Shown: one piece after another, positions 47,889 to 57,506 of the stretch
How the letters are laid out: each line of letters begins with the position of its first letter
Numbering within the stretch: position 1 is the stretch's first letter
NCBI GenBank assembly: GCA_021904315.1
Contig: CM038915.1
Span: forward strand, 1 to 64,000
Length of the DNA stretch: 64,000 bases
Direction of reading: 5' to 3'
DNA from: Sphagnum magellanicum
Taxonomy: Eukaryota > Streptophyta > Sphagnopsida > Sphagnales > Sphagnaceae
Position numbers and translations under genes: made by a program
Notes under the pieces: model-generated
What the model was told of the DNA's origin: nothing
Database searches by the model: none
What the model saw: the letters and a program-made list of their open reading frames with translations, nothing else

Positions 47889-48280
47889 ATGGTTATTTTG
47901 AATGAGTCTAAAACATTTTTGGAGGATGTTTTCAAAAAACAAGGACTTCTAAAAGCTCAAGCACCCAAAGCTTCTTTTACATACATTCATTGTTGGTCAT
48001 TTTTGAAAAACATGCCCAAATTGGTTGATGTACGAATTGATTCAAACAAAAGCCTTCCCATAAGGTGCAAAATCTAGTGACTAATATAATGGAAGAATTT
48101 GAGGAATGAAAACTTGTGGAATCCTTGAGTGATGGTGGTGAAAAGGACTTGGAAGGTGATAAAGTTGCAAAGGAAGATGTGAAGACAAAGGTGTTGAAGG
48201 ATTATGTTGAGCACATGCAAGTGAATGTGATCATGAACATGGTGGTAATGACTTTGAAGAAGGCAAAGATATTGGTTTAG
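47889..48280 (+). pseudogene. Possible NAM-associated-like (transposon accessory) fragment
   Basis: The frame contains FTYIHCWSFLKNMPKLVDVR, resembling the F...HCW..L...PKW motif of NAM-associated/Myb-like proteins found beside PIF/Harbinger transposases. After a break it is followed by charged sequence (VESLSDGGEKDLEGDKVAKE). The similarity is short and no transposase is seen, so the call is weak. Confidence 0.25.
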
Positions 48281-48300
48281 GGTTTAAGGTTTAGGGTCCA
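48278..48300. repeat. Short interstitial telomeric motif, TTTAGGG strand
   Basis: GGTTTAGGGTTTAAGGTTTAGGG contains two or three telomere-type units in the opposite orientation to those at the left end of the window and at 50,262 and 50,800. Confidence 0.6.
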
Positions 48301-48429
48301 ATTTCCTACATGTGGATTGCAGCTTTACAAATTTAGTGAAGTGCAATGCGAGGCGCGGAGGTTCAGGGAGGGCACTGTGCACGAAATGTGCAATGTGAAA
48401 GGCTATGGGTCTTAGGACTTCAGACCAAT

Positions 48430-49242
48430 CATTGACTCATATATAGTTAAGGTCAAGGTTTACCAAATATTATGCCATGAGATTTTTTCTGTGATACAAA
48501 AGCAGATGTTAGATGACATGCTAGCTACTATGCGTACAATGCATACTAGGTTGAACCAGTTACAGGATTTGTTGGAACGTTGGGGAACAATGACAAAAGA
48601 TGTATTGAATAATTGCATTTCAGGCATTAGGGTTGAGATTACTGTCCATACATAGATGGTGATTAATGGACGTCAACTTTGTAGTGAGTTGGATTTATTC
48701 CGAATTGGAGGCCTAGAAAGCGCATTAGGTGGGCCTTTTGCTACTATATCATGTGCATTGGATAGGTTTTTGCATTGGTGTCACTTTCACATCTCATCAT
48801 TTGCAGTAGAAGTTCATGGGCGAGACGAATATGCACCATTTATTCGAGTGCGGAGCGCCTACACTTTTGTTCGACAAGCTATTAGATGGAGTGGGAAATT
48901 TATGGGGCGTCAACTGCAGGAGGCACGAGATTGGTTTGAAGTTGTTGTTCAAGTTTCAACACGACAAATGCCAGAGAAAAGACCATCAGAGTTTGAATAC
49001 GATGGTTGGGAATTAGATTCACCTAGGGATTGACCATTAATTCAAGATTTTCTAGAGCATCCACAATGGTTTTTGTTTAGTTCAGTTAGAGACCGTACCA
49101 TCCCAGGCCTGATGTTAATGAAACCCCATGGTCGTGGGTTTTTGCCCAAGAAGGGCATTTATGACGACCGTGTAGGTGCGGTTCGTCACTATATTGGCCT
49201 GTATGGGGCTTATTGGAGACACCATGTACGTTCTATTGAATA
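48430..49242 (+). pseudogene. Unrecognised protein-coding relic (~265 codons, two in-frame stops)
   Basis: A single reading frame stays coherent from about 48,430 to the stop at 49,240, broken only by a TAG just before the ATG at 48,656 and a TGA at 49,034. Recognisable protein-like blocks are LDDMLATMRTMHTRLNQLQD (coiled-coil-like), DLFRIGGLESALGGPFATIS, YTFVRQAIRWSGKFMGRQL, EARDWFEVVVQVSTRQMPEK, QDFLEHPQWFLFSSVRDRTI and GLYGAYWRHHV. Codon and residue use look genuine. I do not know the family. It lies between telomeric motifs and a satellite, so it may be a subtelomeric or mobile-element protein. Confidence 0.4.
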
Positions 49243-49244
49243 AA

Positions 49245-50260
49245 TTCAATAATAATTACTTTTGCTAAACTCCCATATTTTTGGCAAAACTTGACATATT
49301 TCCATATTTTTGACAAAACTTAACAAACTTCCATATTTTTGGCAACTTATGACACAACTCTATATTTTTGGCAAAACTTCACATATTTCCATATTTTTGG
49401 CAAAACTTAACAAACTTCCATATTTTTGGCAACTTATGACACAACTCTATATTTTTGGCAAAACTTCACATATTTCCATAATTTTGGCAAAAACTTAGTA
49501 CAATTCCATCTTTTTGGCAAAACTCGGCATAATTCCATAAATTTGGCAAAATTATGACACAACTTTATATTTTTGGCAAAAACTTCACATATTTCCATAA
49601 TTTTGGCAAAAACTTAGTACAATTCCATCTTTTTGGCAAAACTCGGCATAACTCCATAAATTTGGCAAAATTATGACACAATTTTATATTTTTGGCAAAA
49701 ACTTAGTACAATTCCATCTTTTTGGCAAAACTCGGCATAACTCCATAAATTTGGCAAAATTACGACACAATTTTATATTTTTGGCAAAAACTTCACATAT
49801 TTCCATAATTTTGGCAAAAACTTAGTACAATTCCATCTTTTTGGCAAAACTCGGCATAACTCCATAAATATGGCAAAATTATGACACAATTTTATATTTT
49901 TGGCAAAAACTTCACATATTTCCATAATTTTGGCAAAAACTTAGTACAATTCCATCTTTTTGGCAAAACTCGGCATAACTCCATAAATTTGGCAAAATTA
50001 CGACACAATTTTATATTTTTGGCAAAAACTTCACATATTTCCATAATTTTGGCAAAAACTTAGTACAATTCCATCTTTTTGGCAAAACTCGGCATAACTC
50101 CATAAATTTCACATGACTACATAAATTTGGCAAAATTTCACATATTTCCATTATTTTGGCAAAAACTTAATACAATTCCATCTTTCTGGCAAAACTTGAC
50201 ATAACTTCATAAATTTCACATGACTACATAAATTTGGCAAAACTTCACATAACTACATAA
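49245..50260 (+). repeat. Satellite array (TTTTTGGCAAAACTT words)
   Basis: About 1 kb of units of roughly 28-32 bp alternates TTTTTGGCAAAA.TT, CACATATTTCCATAA, TAGTACAATTCCATC and CGGCATAACTCCATAAA. Several adjacent units form a higher-order period of about 125 bp (compare 49,540-49,670 with 49,670-49,790 and 49,790-49,910). It shares core words with the array at 12,590-13,085. The open frames over it are products of the repeat. Confidence 0.9.
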
Positions 50261-50261
50261 G

Positions 50262-50820
50262 CCTTAAACCCTAAACCTAAAAAACTTTATGGACTGCACT
50301 CTCTAAACTTTGAAATTTTGTGACAAAACAAAAAAGTCAACCAGGGACTGAAAAGTTAAACCCCCCCACATATCTTCCAAATGGTGATAGATTATGAAAA
50401 TGTTTTCACACCACTAGATTCAAAACACTTGAAAATGGGGGGGTAGGTCATCTCCAAATCCCAAAAAAAAAACCCCAATTGGGTCAAAATGCCCATGTAA
50501 CCCAAAAACCCCAAATTTTCTATATCTTGCAAATCGCCCATTAAACACTAAAAATAACTCCACCATTAGCTTTAAAACACTTGAAAATGGGAGGGTAGGT
50601 CACCTTGAAACTTTCAAATTCTTTAATTATTAACCCTTTATGCCCTCATCTATCCGCCCCCCCTGAAATTTCTAACCCCCATATCTTTCAAATGGTGATA
50701 GATTATGAAAATTTTATTACACCATTGGCTTCAGAACCCTTGAAAATGGGGTGTAAGCCTACTCAAAACCCCAAAAAAAAACCCAATTGTGGTGGGAACA
50801 AACCCTAAACCCTAAACCTG
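50262..50820 (+). repeat. Interstitial subtelomeric block with three repeat units
   Basis: Short CCCTAAA tracts at 50,262-50,280 and 50,800-50,818 bracket three divergent copies of the 471-665 unit, starting near 50,355, 50,515 and 50,640. Shared words are ATATCTT.CAAATGGTGATA, ACACTTGAAAATGGG.GGGTA, CCCAAAAAAAAACCC and GCCCTCATCTATCCG. The block ends exactly where the cullin-like copy begins. Confidence 0.8.
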
Positions 50821-50823
50821 GGT

Positions 50824-52670
50824 TGTCACAATTGCAGTACTTCCATAGTACACTTTTGTAGACTGATAGGGTTGCTTCTTTACAGGTGGAGGACCTTTCC
50901 CGGATGTACCGTTTGTTTTACAGGATTTCAAGGGGCTTAGAACCTGTAGCTGCCATTTTTCGTCAGGTAGCCAGCAATCCAGATTCTGGAGATGATGCCA
51001 ATTCGGGTTTTGCTGTCTGGGAAATCAGGAACTCACTAGTAATCATGAAGGAATTTCAGTAAAAGACATATGTGCTCATTCAGTATGAACTCCTGAGGGA
51101 TTTTTGGTGACATGTTCTGCAGCATGTCACTGATGAGGGGACAATGTTAGTCAAGCAAGCAGCGGATGCTGCCAGCAGCAACAAGGTATGTGTGTGAAAC
51201 TTTGTGCAATTATAGCTTGAACAAATGGAAGTGATTGATTTGCTTTCAACAAACATCTGGTGGAATGAGAAGACATGTCCAATGCTAGGCTATGTTAGGT
51301 TGTAGGTTTGTGCATGTATTCATAAAGTGCATGACTGTTGTGGTGTTTTCTCTGCCATTTCATAGGTTTTGTGTTATAGTGGCTTTAGGGAATATTCTGA
51401 ATCAAAGTAGTCAGGAGTGGTTCTGATCTTTTGCAACTGATGTACAGGGTGAGAAGAAAGATAGTGTTGGTGCACAGGAACAGGTATGCTGATGGGAGTC
51501 ACTCATTTTGGAAGGCAGCCGTGTGATATATTGGGGTGTGTATTTATGATGGGCTGACTCACTTTTGTCCTTGCAGGCATTTGTGTGCAATGTGAATGAG
51601 CTACATGATAAGTGTCTGCTGTATGTCAGTGAATGCTTCCTGAATGATTCCTTATTTCACGAGGCCAGCTATGTACCTTCATGCTTATATATTTCAAGGG
51701 ACTTCAAGCTGTTCCATTGAACTGTTGAGATTTGCTTTATATAGCTCAGAACACTAGATTTAATAATCTCAGGCTCTTTCTGCTCCTTGTGCAGTGATTG
51801 TACTTTGGATAGCATGCACTATAAGCAGCTTGTGGTTTGTTGTTGTGTAGTTTGTCTGGATTTTAATGTCATGCCAATGTGTCTTTAATTCCAGAACTTT
51901 GTTTCTTTTAAGCATCCAGTTCAGGAGTATGTTGTCCTCTCTGTTGTTAGGCACCCAACAGCAGATACATGGGTATATCATTCAGTGTGTGTTGTGAAAC
52001 ACTTCTTCTCTTGAGTTTTTTGTTCTATTCATGTATCTAGTTGTGGCTAATCAAGGTGGAATATCACCAGATTGCACAAATCTCTGTAGTCAAGCAACTT
52101 GGCTGCAAAAGGTACTGAGATTGGTGGAAAGTAAGCAAGCCCAGTACTTCAGCACTAAAGAGCCCAATTATGAGAGTATTTGAGGTGTTGGGAAGAGGCT
52201 GGTAGTTACAACAGCTTTGGCTAGCATGAAAACTTCTTTGTGGTATCAAGCCTCCTGTTGTTGATAGATGTTCACGGGGTTGGACATACAGGCATTAAAG
52301 GAAGGGTTTTGCAACATCAGTGAAGAACTGCTGGTCACAGTTTTTGATTTGTTGAAGAAGGGGGGTAGTGTAAAATTGAGTGACGAAGCAATCGAAGACA
52401 CCTCTGAGAAGGTAAGTGATCATTTAGAAGTTTGAGTCTGAGGGTGAAACTTGATGCATTGTTGTGGCTTATGGGTCTGACAAATCTTTTATTGATTGGC
52501 ATAACATTTTTATTGAAATGCTGAGGTTGCAAGGACTTACCAGAGAGGTTTGTTTGCCAAACAAAGGAAAGGTTTTTACTTCTTCAGAATGTAATCAATT
52601 TGTTATTTGCAGGTCGGGGAACTTCTTGCATACATCGGCGACCAAGATTTGTTTGCAGAGTTGTGGAGGT
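50824..52670 (+). pseudogene. Cullin-1-like partial pseudogene, copy A
   Basis: Six exons recognisable as CUL1 are spaced by introns: 50,886-50,966 ([20 protein letters not shown]), 51,123-51,185 (HVTDEGTMLVKQAADAASSN), 51,448-51,483 (GEKKDSVGAQEQ), 51,577-51,663 (AFVCNVNELHDKCLLYVSEC), 52,292-52,411 (LLKKGGSVKLSDEAIEDTSE) and 52,613-52,669 (LLAYIGDQDLFAELW). CUL1 is the SCF ubiquitin-ligase scaffold; these exons belong to the middle of the protein. Exon 4 ends at GC rather than GT, and exon 5 lacks 30 bp present in copy B. N-terminal exons, the cullin-homology end and the neddylation site are absent. Matching introns in copy B (57,507-60,553) show duplication at the DNA level. Confidence 0.88.
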
Positions 52671-52740
52671 ATTCTGTGTAAATTGCTGCTGTGTGATCCA
52701 TCGTCTGTTTTGGTTTTGTCCCTTGTTCTCAATGGGCTGA

Positions 52741-52930
52741 AACCTTAGATTTCCAGCAGGCCTGAAACATGAAATCTCTGACAGATCTGAAACATAAGAT
52801 TTCTGAGGGCTCTGAAACTTGAGATTTCTGGCAGATCTGAAAACATGAATTTTTTTTGACAGATCTGAAAAAACATGAGATTTCTGACAGATCTGAAAAC
52901 ATGAGATTTTTGGACAGATCTGCTGCTCTG
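52741..52930 (+). repeat. ~28-bp tandem repeat
   Basis: About seven imperfect units of GACAGATCTGAAA.CATGAG plus ATTTCT follow directly after cullin copy A. The pair of reverse frames here is an artefact of the repeat. Confidence 0.85.
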
Positions 52931-53426
52931 CACATGAGAGGTTATTTCAGAGAGAATTACTGTTGATTTTATGTATGAGGAGTCTTAGCAATTCTGCTGA
53001 GTTGCAGGAGCTTCAAAGCAGCACTCGTAGTTAAGGATGTCAAATATTTGGCAACAAATGGTAATAGTAAATACTGAAAAGATTCAGGAGATTTTAAGCA
53101 TTCAGAATTTGGGAGCATCTTCCTCGGGCCAGGCTTCCATTCATGGGTATAGCAGTCTTGAATTTATGTGTTTTACTATATGAATTCCAGTTGTTTGAAG
53201 AGTATGTGCACTCAAAAGTGTCCCTTGAAGCCTACTATTGTGCACAACTTTTGTTGCAATCTGATGGGTGCAAATTATACTTTTAACTACTGCATCTCTC
53301 GAATTGAGATAAAGATATGCTGTGTTCAACTGAAGAAAGATAGTCAATGTGTTATCTACGATGTTAATATATGTCTTTGTAATCCAAGCTGACTGGGCCC
53401 CTGAAGCAAAAAGCTGAACTGGGGTG
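52931..53426. other. No gene recognised
   Basis: Sequence between the 28-bp repeat and the hydrolase-like exon. A reverse frame of 178 codons (53,141-53,677) overlaps real hydrolase exon sequence on the other strand and is not supported. Confidence 0.4.
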
Positions 53427-54660
53427 TGGAGCAGTTTGTATCGGGGAAAGGTCGGACTGGAAGTGGCAGAGGCACAGCACTTGTCACAAGGACTGGATTG
53501 GCCTGGAGCTGTGGCTGACATAGCTGCATCTGCTAAATGGCTCAAAGAACATGGCTCCCCAAAGGTAATGAGAAGTGCCAAAAATGTAAGACAAAAAATG
53601 AAGCACCTTTGGTCACAATGTTCCAAATTAAATTGTCCTTTGAACTTACCTAGCCACCCATCCACCCACCCACCCACCTACCTACCTACCTACCTACCTA
53701 CCTACAGCACCTAGTTTTTACAGGATAGGTTACCAAGGTGAAACTACCCAACATCAACTCAGTTGTAACAGGCTTCCAATGGATGGTGTGCTGGTGGATG
53801 TTGGTTCACACTGGCCCTAGTTGGTGATAAGGTTCTAAGAGTACTCCACATGTGCTACTTTGTGTGTTTTGCAAAAATTGGGCATGTATTTTGGGCAGGT
53901 GGGAGTGACAGGTTTCTGCATGGGTGGAGCACTGTCCCTCGCAAGTGCAGTGTGAGTTCCGGGAATTGATGCAGTTGTTGCTTTCTATGGAACTCCACCT
54001 CCTCAGCTAGCAGACCCAACCGAGTCCAAAGTCCCAGTGCAAGCCCATTTTGGAGAAGAAGATACCATGAAGGGCTTATCAGACAAAGAAGTAAGCTGCC
54101 TCCTTTTCTCACTAAAGCACAATATTGCAGCTAGAAGTCAAATTACTGATTTACCAATGTTGCCCAAACCCTAGGAAAAAATTATGTGGCAGAATGTATC
54201 TTAGGGATGATGCATTCTCTAGTACATTAACATCTGTTAGGTCTTATTGTCCATTTTAATCAACTGATTCTCATGTTAACTTATTCAGCATGGGTACTGA
54301 ACCTAAAGACCTAATCAGCAGGCCTTGCTGATTCTATTAGACCTAACAATTGTTAGATGCCAGAGAGTGGGCAGGGTTTGGCTGATTCTACTTCCTAGCT
54401 TGCCTGTGGCTGAGCCTAGAAAATTGTGTATCAGAAAAAGGCCTAGTTTGACCTCTTTACCAATTATCAAATCATGATTTGATGAGAGTTGATGCAAGTA
54501 GACAAAATAGATAGAAGGAAGCACTTCTTTAGTGTAAAGAAATTTTTCTATCACACAAGTTTTTCTGTCCTGATTGTTGGGGAGTATATGGTTTTTGCTT
54601 GAATTTCAAACTGTGAAGGCTTTGGAAGAGAAGCTGAAGAAAGTATATGATTTTCCATGC
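53427..54660 (+). pseudogene. Dienelactone-hydrolase-like gene, truncated
   Basis: Exon 53,427-53,564 encodes SLYRGKVGLEVAEAQHLSQG, LDWPGAVADIAASAKWLKEH. Exon 53,899-54,090 encodes VGVTGFCMGGALSLASAV, an in-frame TGA, then VPGIDAVVAFYGTPPPQLAD, PTESKVPVQAHFGEEDTMKG. From 54,610 TVKALEEKLKKVYDF would be the next exon, but the expected acceptor AG reads AA. This is the carboxymethylenebutenolidase family; the Cys of GFCMGG is its nucleophile. Upstream exons and the C-terminal catalytic His are missing; sequence after KKVYDF passes straight into the inverted repeat at 54,650. The pairing of a good donor (AAAG|GTAATG) with GGGCAG| shows it descends from an intron-bearing gene. Confidence 0.85.
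53651..53706 (+). repeat. CCAC/CTAC tetranucleotide microsatellite
   Basis: A run of CACC and CTAC tetranucleotides inside the first hydrolase intron. Confidence 0.9.
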
Positions 54661-56551
54661 ACAACTGATGGTGATTCCAAACAAGAAAATCAATTTTCAA
54701 CAATCGAAATAAGTGACACAACACAAAGTGGCTTCCAACTCGGGCTTCAAGAAATTCTTACTAAAGGAAGAAAGGGAAAATTTGAAGGGGTTGATTCAAT
54801 AGAATTCCTTTTCAAACAGGCTGAAGACATGTCAAAAGTTGTAGGGGTGGGCCTGTCGTTGTCCAAGCTTGTGATGACAAAGTAATTTGGGGTAGTGGTC
54901 AAGCACATTGGTGAGCACTCGTGGTTTGACTTGTGGAAGGAAATAAGTTTTTCACCAATGAGCATTTGCAGTCGAAAGCCCCCATCTGAACTTTCAACGT
55001 GCAATTTGACACTAGAACAATCATCCAAATTTTTGGGGGTTGGTTTGGTGGGATCGAGACTTGAAAACAATCGCGTGTATGTGAAGGATAACCAAAACCA
55101 AATTGGTGAAATGTTTCCATTTATATTTGAGCTTGCTAAAAAGATGGGGTTTAGCGAAAATGCAAATGATTCAAATTTTGAACAACCATCAAGTATTTCA
55201 AGTGAAGCTGTGGAAGGTGAAAAAAATGATCATGGGGGTCCTTTACTCGAAACCATGGAAGGTGGAGGAGAGACTAACCAAGGAGGTACATCAAGTCAAC
55301 CTATGGATCCTATGGATGTTGGAGAAAGCTCACAAGGAGGTAACTCAGATGAACGTATAGAAGGTGTTGAAAGTGGTCAAGGGGGTCCCTTAAGTGGACC
55401 TACGAAAGTTGGTGGACAAAAAGATCAACAATCAAGTCCTTTCAAACAACGTCTTGAGTCTCTCTAAGCAAAAGGACCACAAGATTCAAATGAGAATGAA
55501 TCATTATTCATGTGCCATAACTAGACGGTCAAAGAAAGGGAGACAAACTAAGTCAAACATGAACACACTAGCAGGTTTCTGTAATTATTTCATGTAATTA
55601 TTGCTACATCTTCTATCCGGATGTCTGCTCGAGCTGGTTGCTTTCCATTTGCTTCATAGAAAACACCCCCAGGTTCCAGTATAACAATCACAATCAAAGT
55701 CTTATTTTCATTTGAATCTTGTGGTCCTTTTGCTTAGAGAGACTCAAGACGTTGTTTGAAAGGACTTGATTGTTGATCTTTTTGTCCACCAACTTTCGTA
55801 GGTCCACTTAAGGGACCCCCTTGACCACTTTCAACACCTTCTATACGTTCATCTGAGTTACCTCCTTGTGAGCTTTCTCCAACATCCATAGGATCCATAG
55901 GTTGACTTGATGTACCTCCTTGGTTAGTCTCTCCTCCACCTTCCATGGTTTCGAGTAAAGGACCCCCATGATCATTTTTTTCACCTTCCACAGCTTCACT
56001 TGAAATACTTGATGGTTGTTCAAAATTTGAATCATTTGCATTTTCGCTAAACCCCATCTTTTTAGCAAGCTCAAATATAAATGGAAACATTTCACCAATT
56101 TGGTTTTGGTTATCCTTCACATACACGCGATTGTTTTCAAGTCTCGATCCCACCAAACCAACCCCCAAAAATTTGGATGATTGTTCTAGTGTCAAATTGC
56201 ACGTTGAAAGTTCAGATGGGGGCTTTCGACTGCAAATGCTCATTGGTGAAAAACTTATTTCCTTCCACAAGTCAAACCACGAGTGCTCACCAATGTGCTT
56301 GACCACTACCCCAAATTACTTTGTCATCACAAGCTTGGACAACGACAGGCCCACCCCTACAACTTTTGACATGTCTTCAGCCTGTTTGAAAAGGAATTCT
56401 ATTGAATCAACCCCTTCAAATTTTCCCTTTCTTCCCTTAGTAAGAATTTCTTGAAGCCCAAGTTGGAAGCCACTTTGTGTTGTGTCACTTATTTCGATCG
56501 TTGAAAATTGATTTTCTTGTTTGGAATCACCATCAGCTGTGCATGGAAAAT
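54650..56551. repeat. Nearly perfect 844-bp inverted repeat with a 214-bp spacer
   Basis: 54,650-55,493 is the reverse complement of 55,708-56,551 (mirror axis at 55,600.5). In the parts I aligned base by base, four substitutions fall in the outermost ~130 bp and none in the inner segments checked. Three of the four are silent in the encoded frame. A transcript across it would form a very long duplex. The left arm starts inside the hydrolase-like exon; the right arm is preceded (reverse strand) by a splice-acceptor-like GTTGGTGGTGCAG|, so the right arm looks like the gene-derived copy. Confidence 0.95.
54655..55467 (+). pseudogene. Unknown protein, left-arm copy (one in-frame stop)
   Basis: One frame runs from PCTTDGDSKQENQFSTIEIS through GFQLGLQEILTKGRKGKFEG, FLFKQAEDMSKVVGVGLSLS and KLVMTK to a TAA at 54,883, then continues unshifted: FGVVVKHIGEHSWFDLWKEI, FLGVGLVGSRLENNRVYVKD, GEMFPFIFELAKKMGFSENA. 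It ends in a Gly/Gln/Ser-rich tail with GGxxxQGG-type repeats (NQGGTSSQPMDPMDVGESSQ, SGQGGPLSGPTKVGG) at the stop, 55,467. I recognise no family. The frame is fused by chance or by insertion to the hydrolase-like frame upstream. Confidence 0.45.
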
Positions 56552-56573
56552 TTGGGAAGAACCCAATTCTGCA
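55734..56573 (-). pseudogene. Unknown protein, right-arm copy (same stop)
   Basis: Identical to the left-arm product except PCTADGD for PCTTDGD; the same TAA is present, so the stop predates the inversion (or was copied by conversion). Upstream on this strand lies a plausible acceptor at about 56,573 and IGFFPN before FPCTADGD, so an earlier exon may exist beneath 56,600-57,400. The divergent ORF at 56,699-57,385 begins about 130 bp away. Confidence 0.45.
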
Positions 56574-56698
56574 CCACCAACACAAGATAAATACTATTTT
56601 AAAATATGTATTTTCACAATTGCACACACTCTTAAAAATTGCCATGTGCATAGTAAATTATTGTTGCATCTTATTTGTAATTACATGAAGATTGGAAT

Positions 56699-57385
56699 TT
56701 GGCGTACTGTCATGATAATATCAGAGTTTCTCTAACTTGTGGGGTTCGTCAAGTTGTTCGACTATCACATGGAATTGTGGATGCGATGAATGTTATGAAA
56801 AGAACAATGACAGATACATCCACAGGTTCAAGATCTCGTGCAAATCAACTATCAAGTCAAATTGGTGCGCAAGCCCAAATTCCAGTGGTGCACATCGGAA
56901 TTCAAGCTCAAGGGACTTCAGGGGTGACAAACACAGTTGGACATAGTTGTGCCCTTGCGATGACTACTGACAGTTCATATACTGAGTTTGCTGGTTTTGG
57001 TGTAATTGACCGTGCACGTGCACGTTCTCTAGCTTTTACTTTTCTCTACCCTGAAAATATTGTTGATGTAAAAGCTAGAGGGGAGCGAAAAGAGTTTAGG
57101 CTTGTTGGCATAAGCAAAACTCTTCAGCCGGTTATTATTGGCACATGGGAACCATTGGATACAGAGGAGGCTTGTCCTTACTCATTTCAAACTGATCGAA
57201 CTATCTATTCCATTGGAAGTTTGAGCACGGAAAGTGAAAAGCCTAAGTACGTTCAAAGCTATGTAGTGCAATTTCTCATCAGCCATGCCCTAAACCACAT
57301 ACATTCCAAGGTAGACACAGAACTCCGAGGATATGGTAAGAAATCAGTAGACAGAGTGTTGACAAAATTTCCAGAACTTAACTAG
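56699..57385 (+). CDS. Unrecognised ORF (~200-228 codons)
   Basis: An open frame ends at TAG 57,385. The first ATG is near 56,783 (MNVMKRTMTDTSTGSRSR), giving ~200 residues. After a Ser/Gln-rich start (RANQLSSQIGAQAQIPVVHI), the body looks globular: YTEFAGFGVIDRARARSLAF, TFLYPENIVDVKARGERKEF, RLVGISKTLQPVIIGTWEPL, CPYSFQTDRTIYSIGSLSTE, YVQSYVVQFLISHALNHIHS. I know no matching family. It is bounded on the left by the inverted repeat and on the right by cullin copy B; it may be one component, with the inverted-repeat gene, of an inserted element. Confidence 0.4.
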   Translation: MAYCHDNIRVSLTCGVRQVVRLSHGIVDAMNVMKRTMTDTSTGSRSRANQLSSQIGAQAQIPVVHIGIQAQGTSGVTNTVGHSCALAMTTDSSYTEFAGFGVIDRARARSLAFTFLYPENIVDVKARGERKEFRLVGISKTLQPVIIGTWEPLDTEEACPYSFQTDRTIYSIGSLSTESEKPKYVQSYVVQFLISHALNHIHSKVDTELRGYGKKSVDRVLTKFPELN

Positions 57386-57506
57386 AATTCCAGAACTTCA
57401 ACATTTTGAGTCGTCTCTTTGTGTGAAGCTTTCATCAAAATTGTGACTATGCTCTGATTCAATGTTGATGCAGCTCCTCATGAATGCAAGTGTTGGTTAG
57501 TTGTAG

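Noticed and set aside
49310-50063. Forward frames with repeated TSHISI/LAKT words
   Set aside because: Products of the 49.2-50.3 kb satellite.
53141-53677. 178-codon reverse ORF
   Set aside because: It overlaps the hydrolase-like exon and a microsatellite on the other strand and has no motif.
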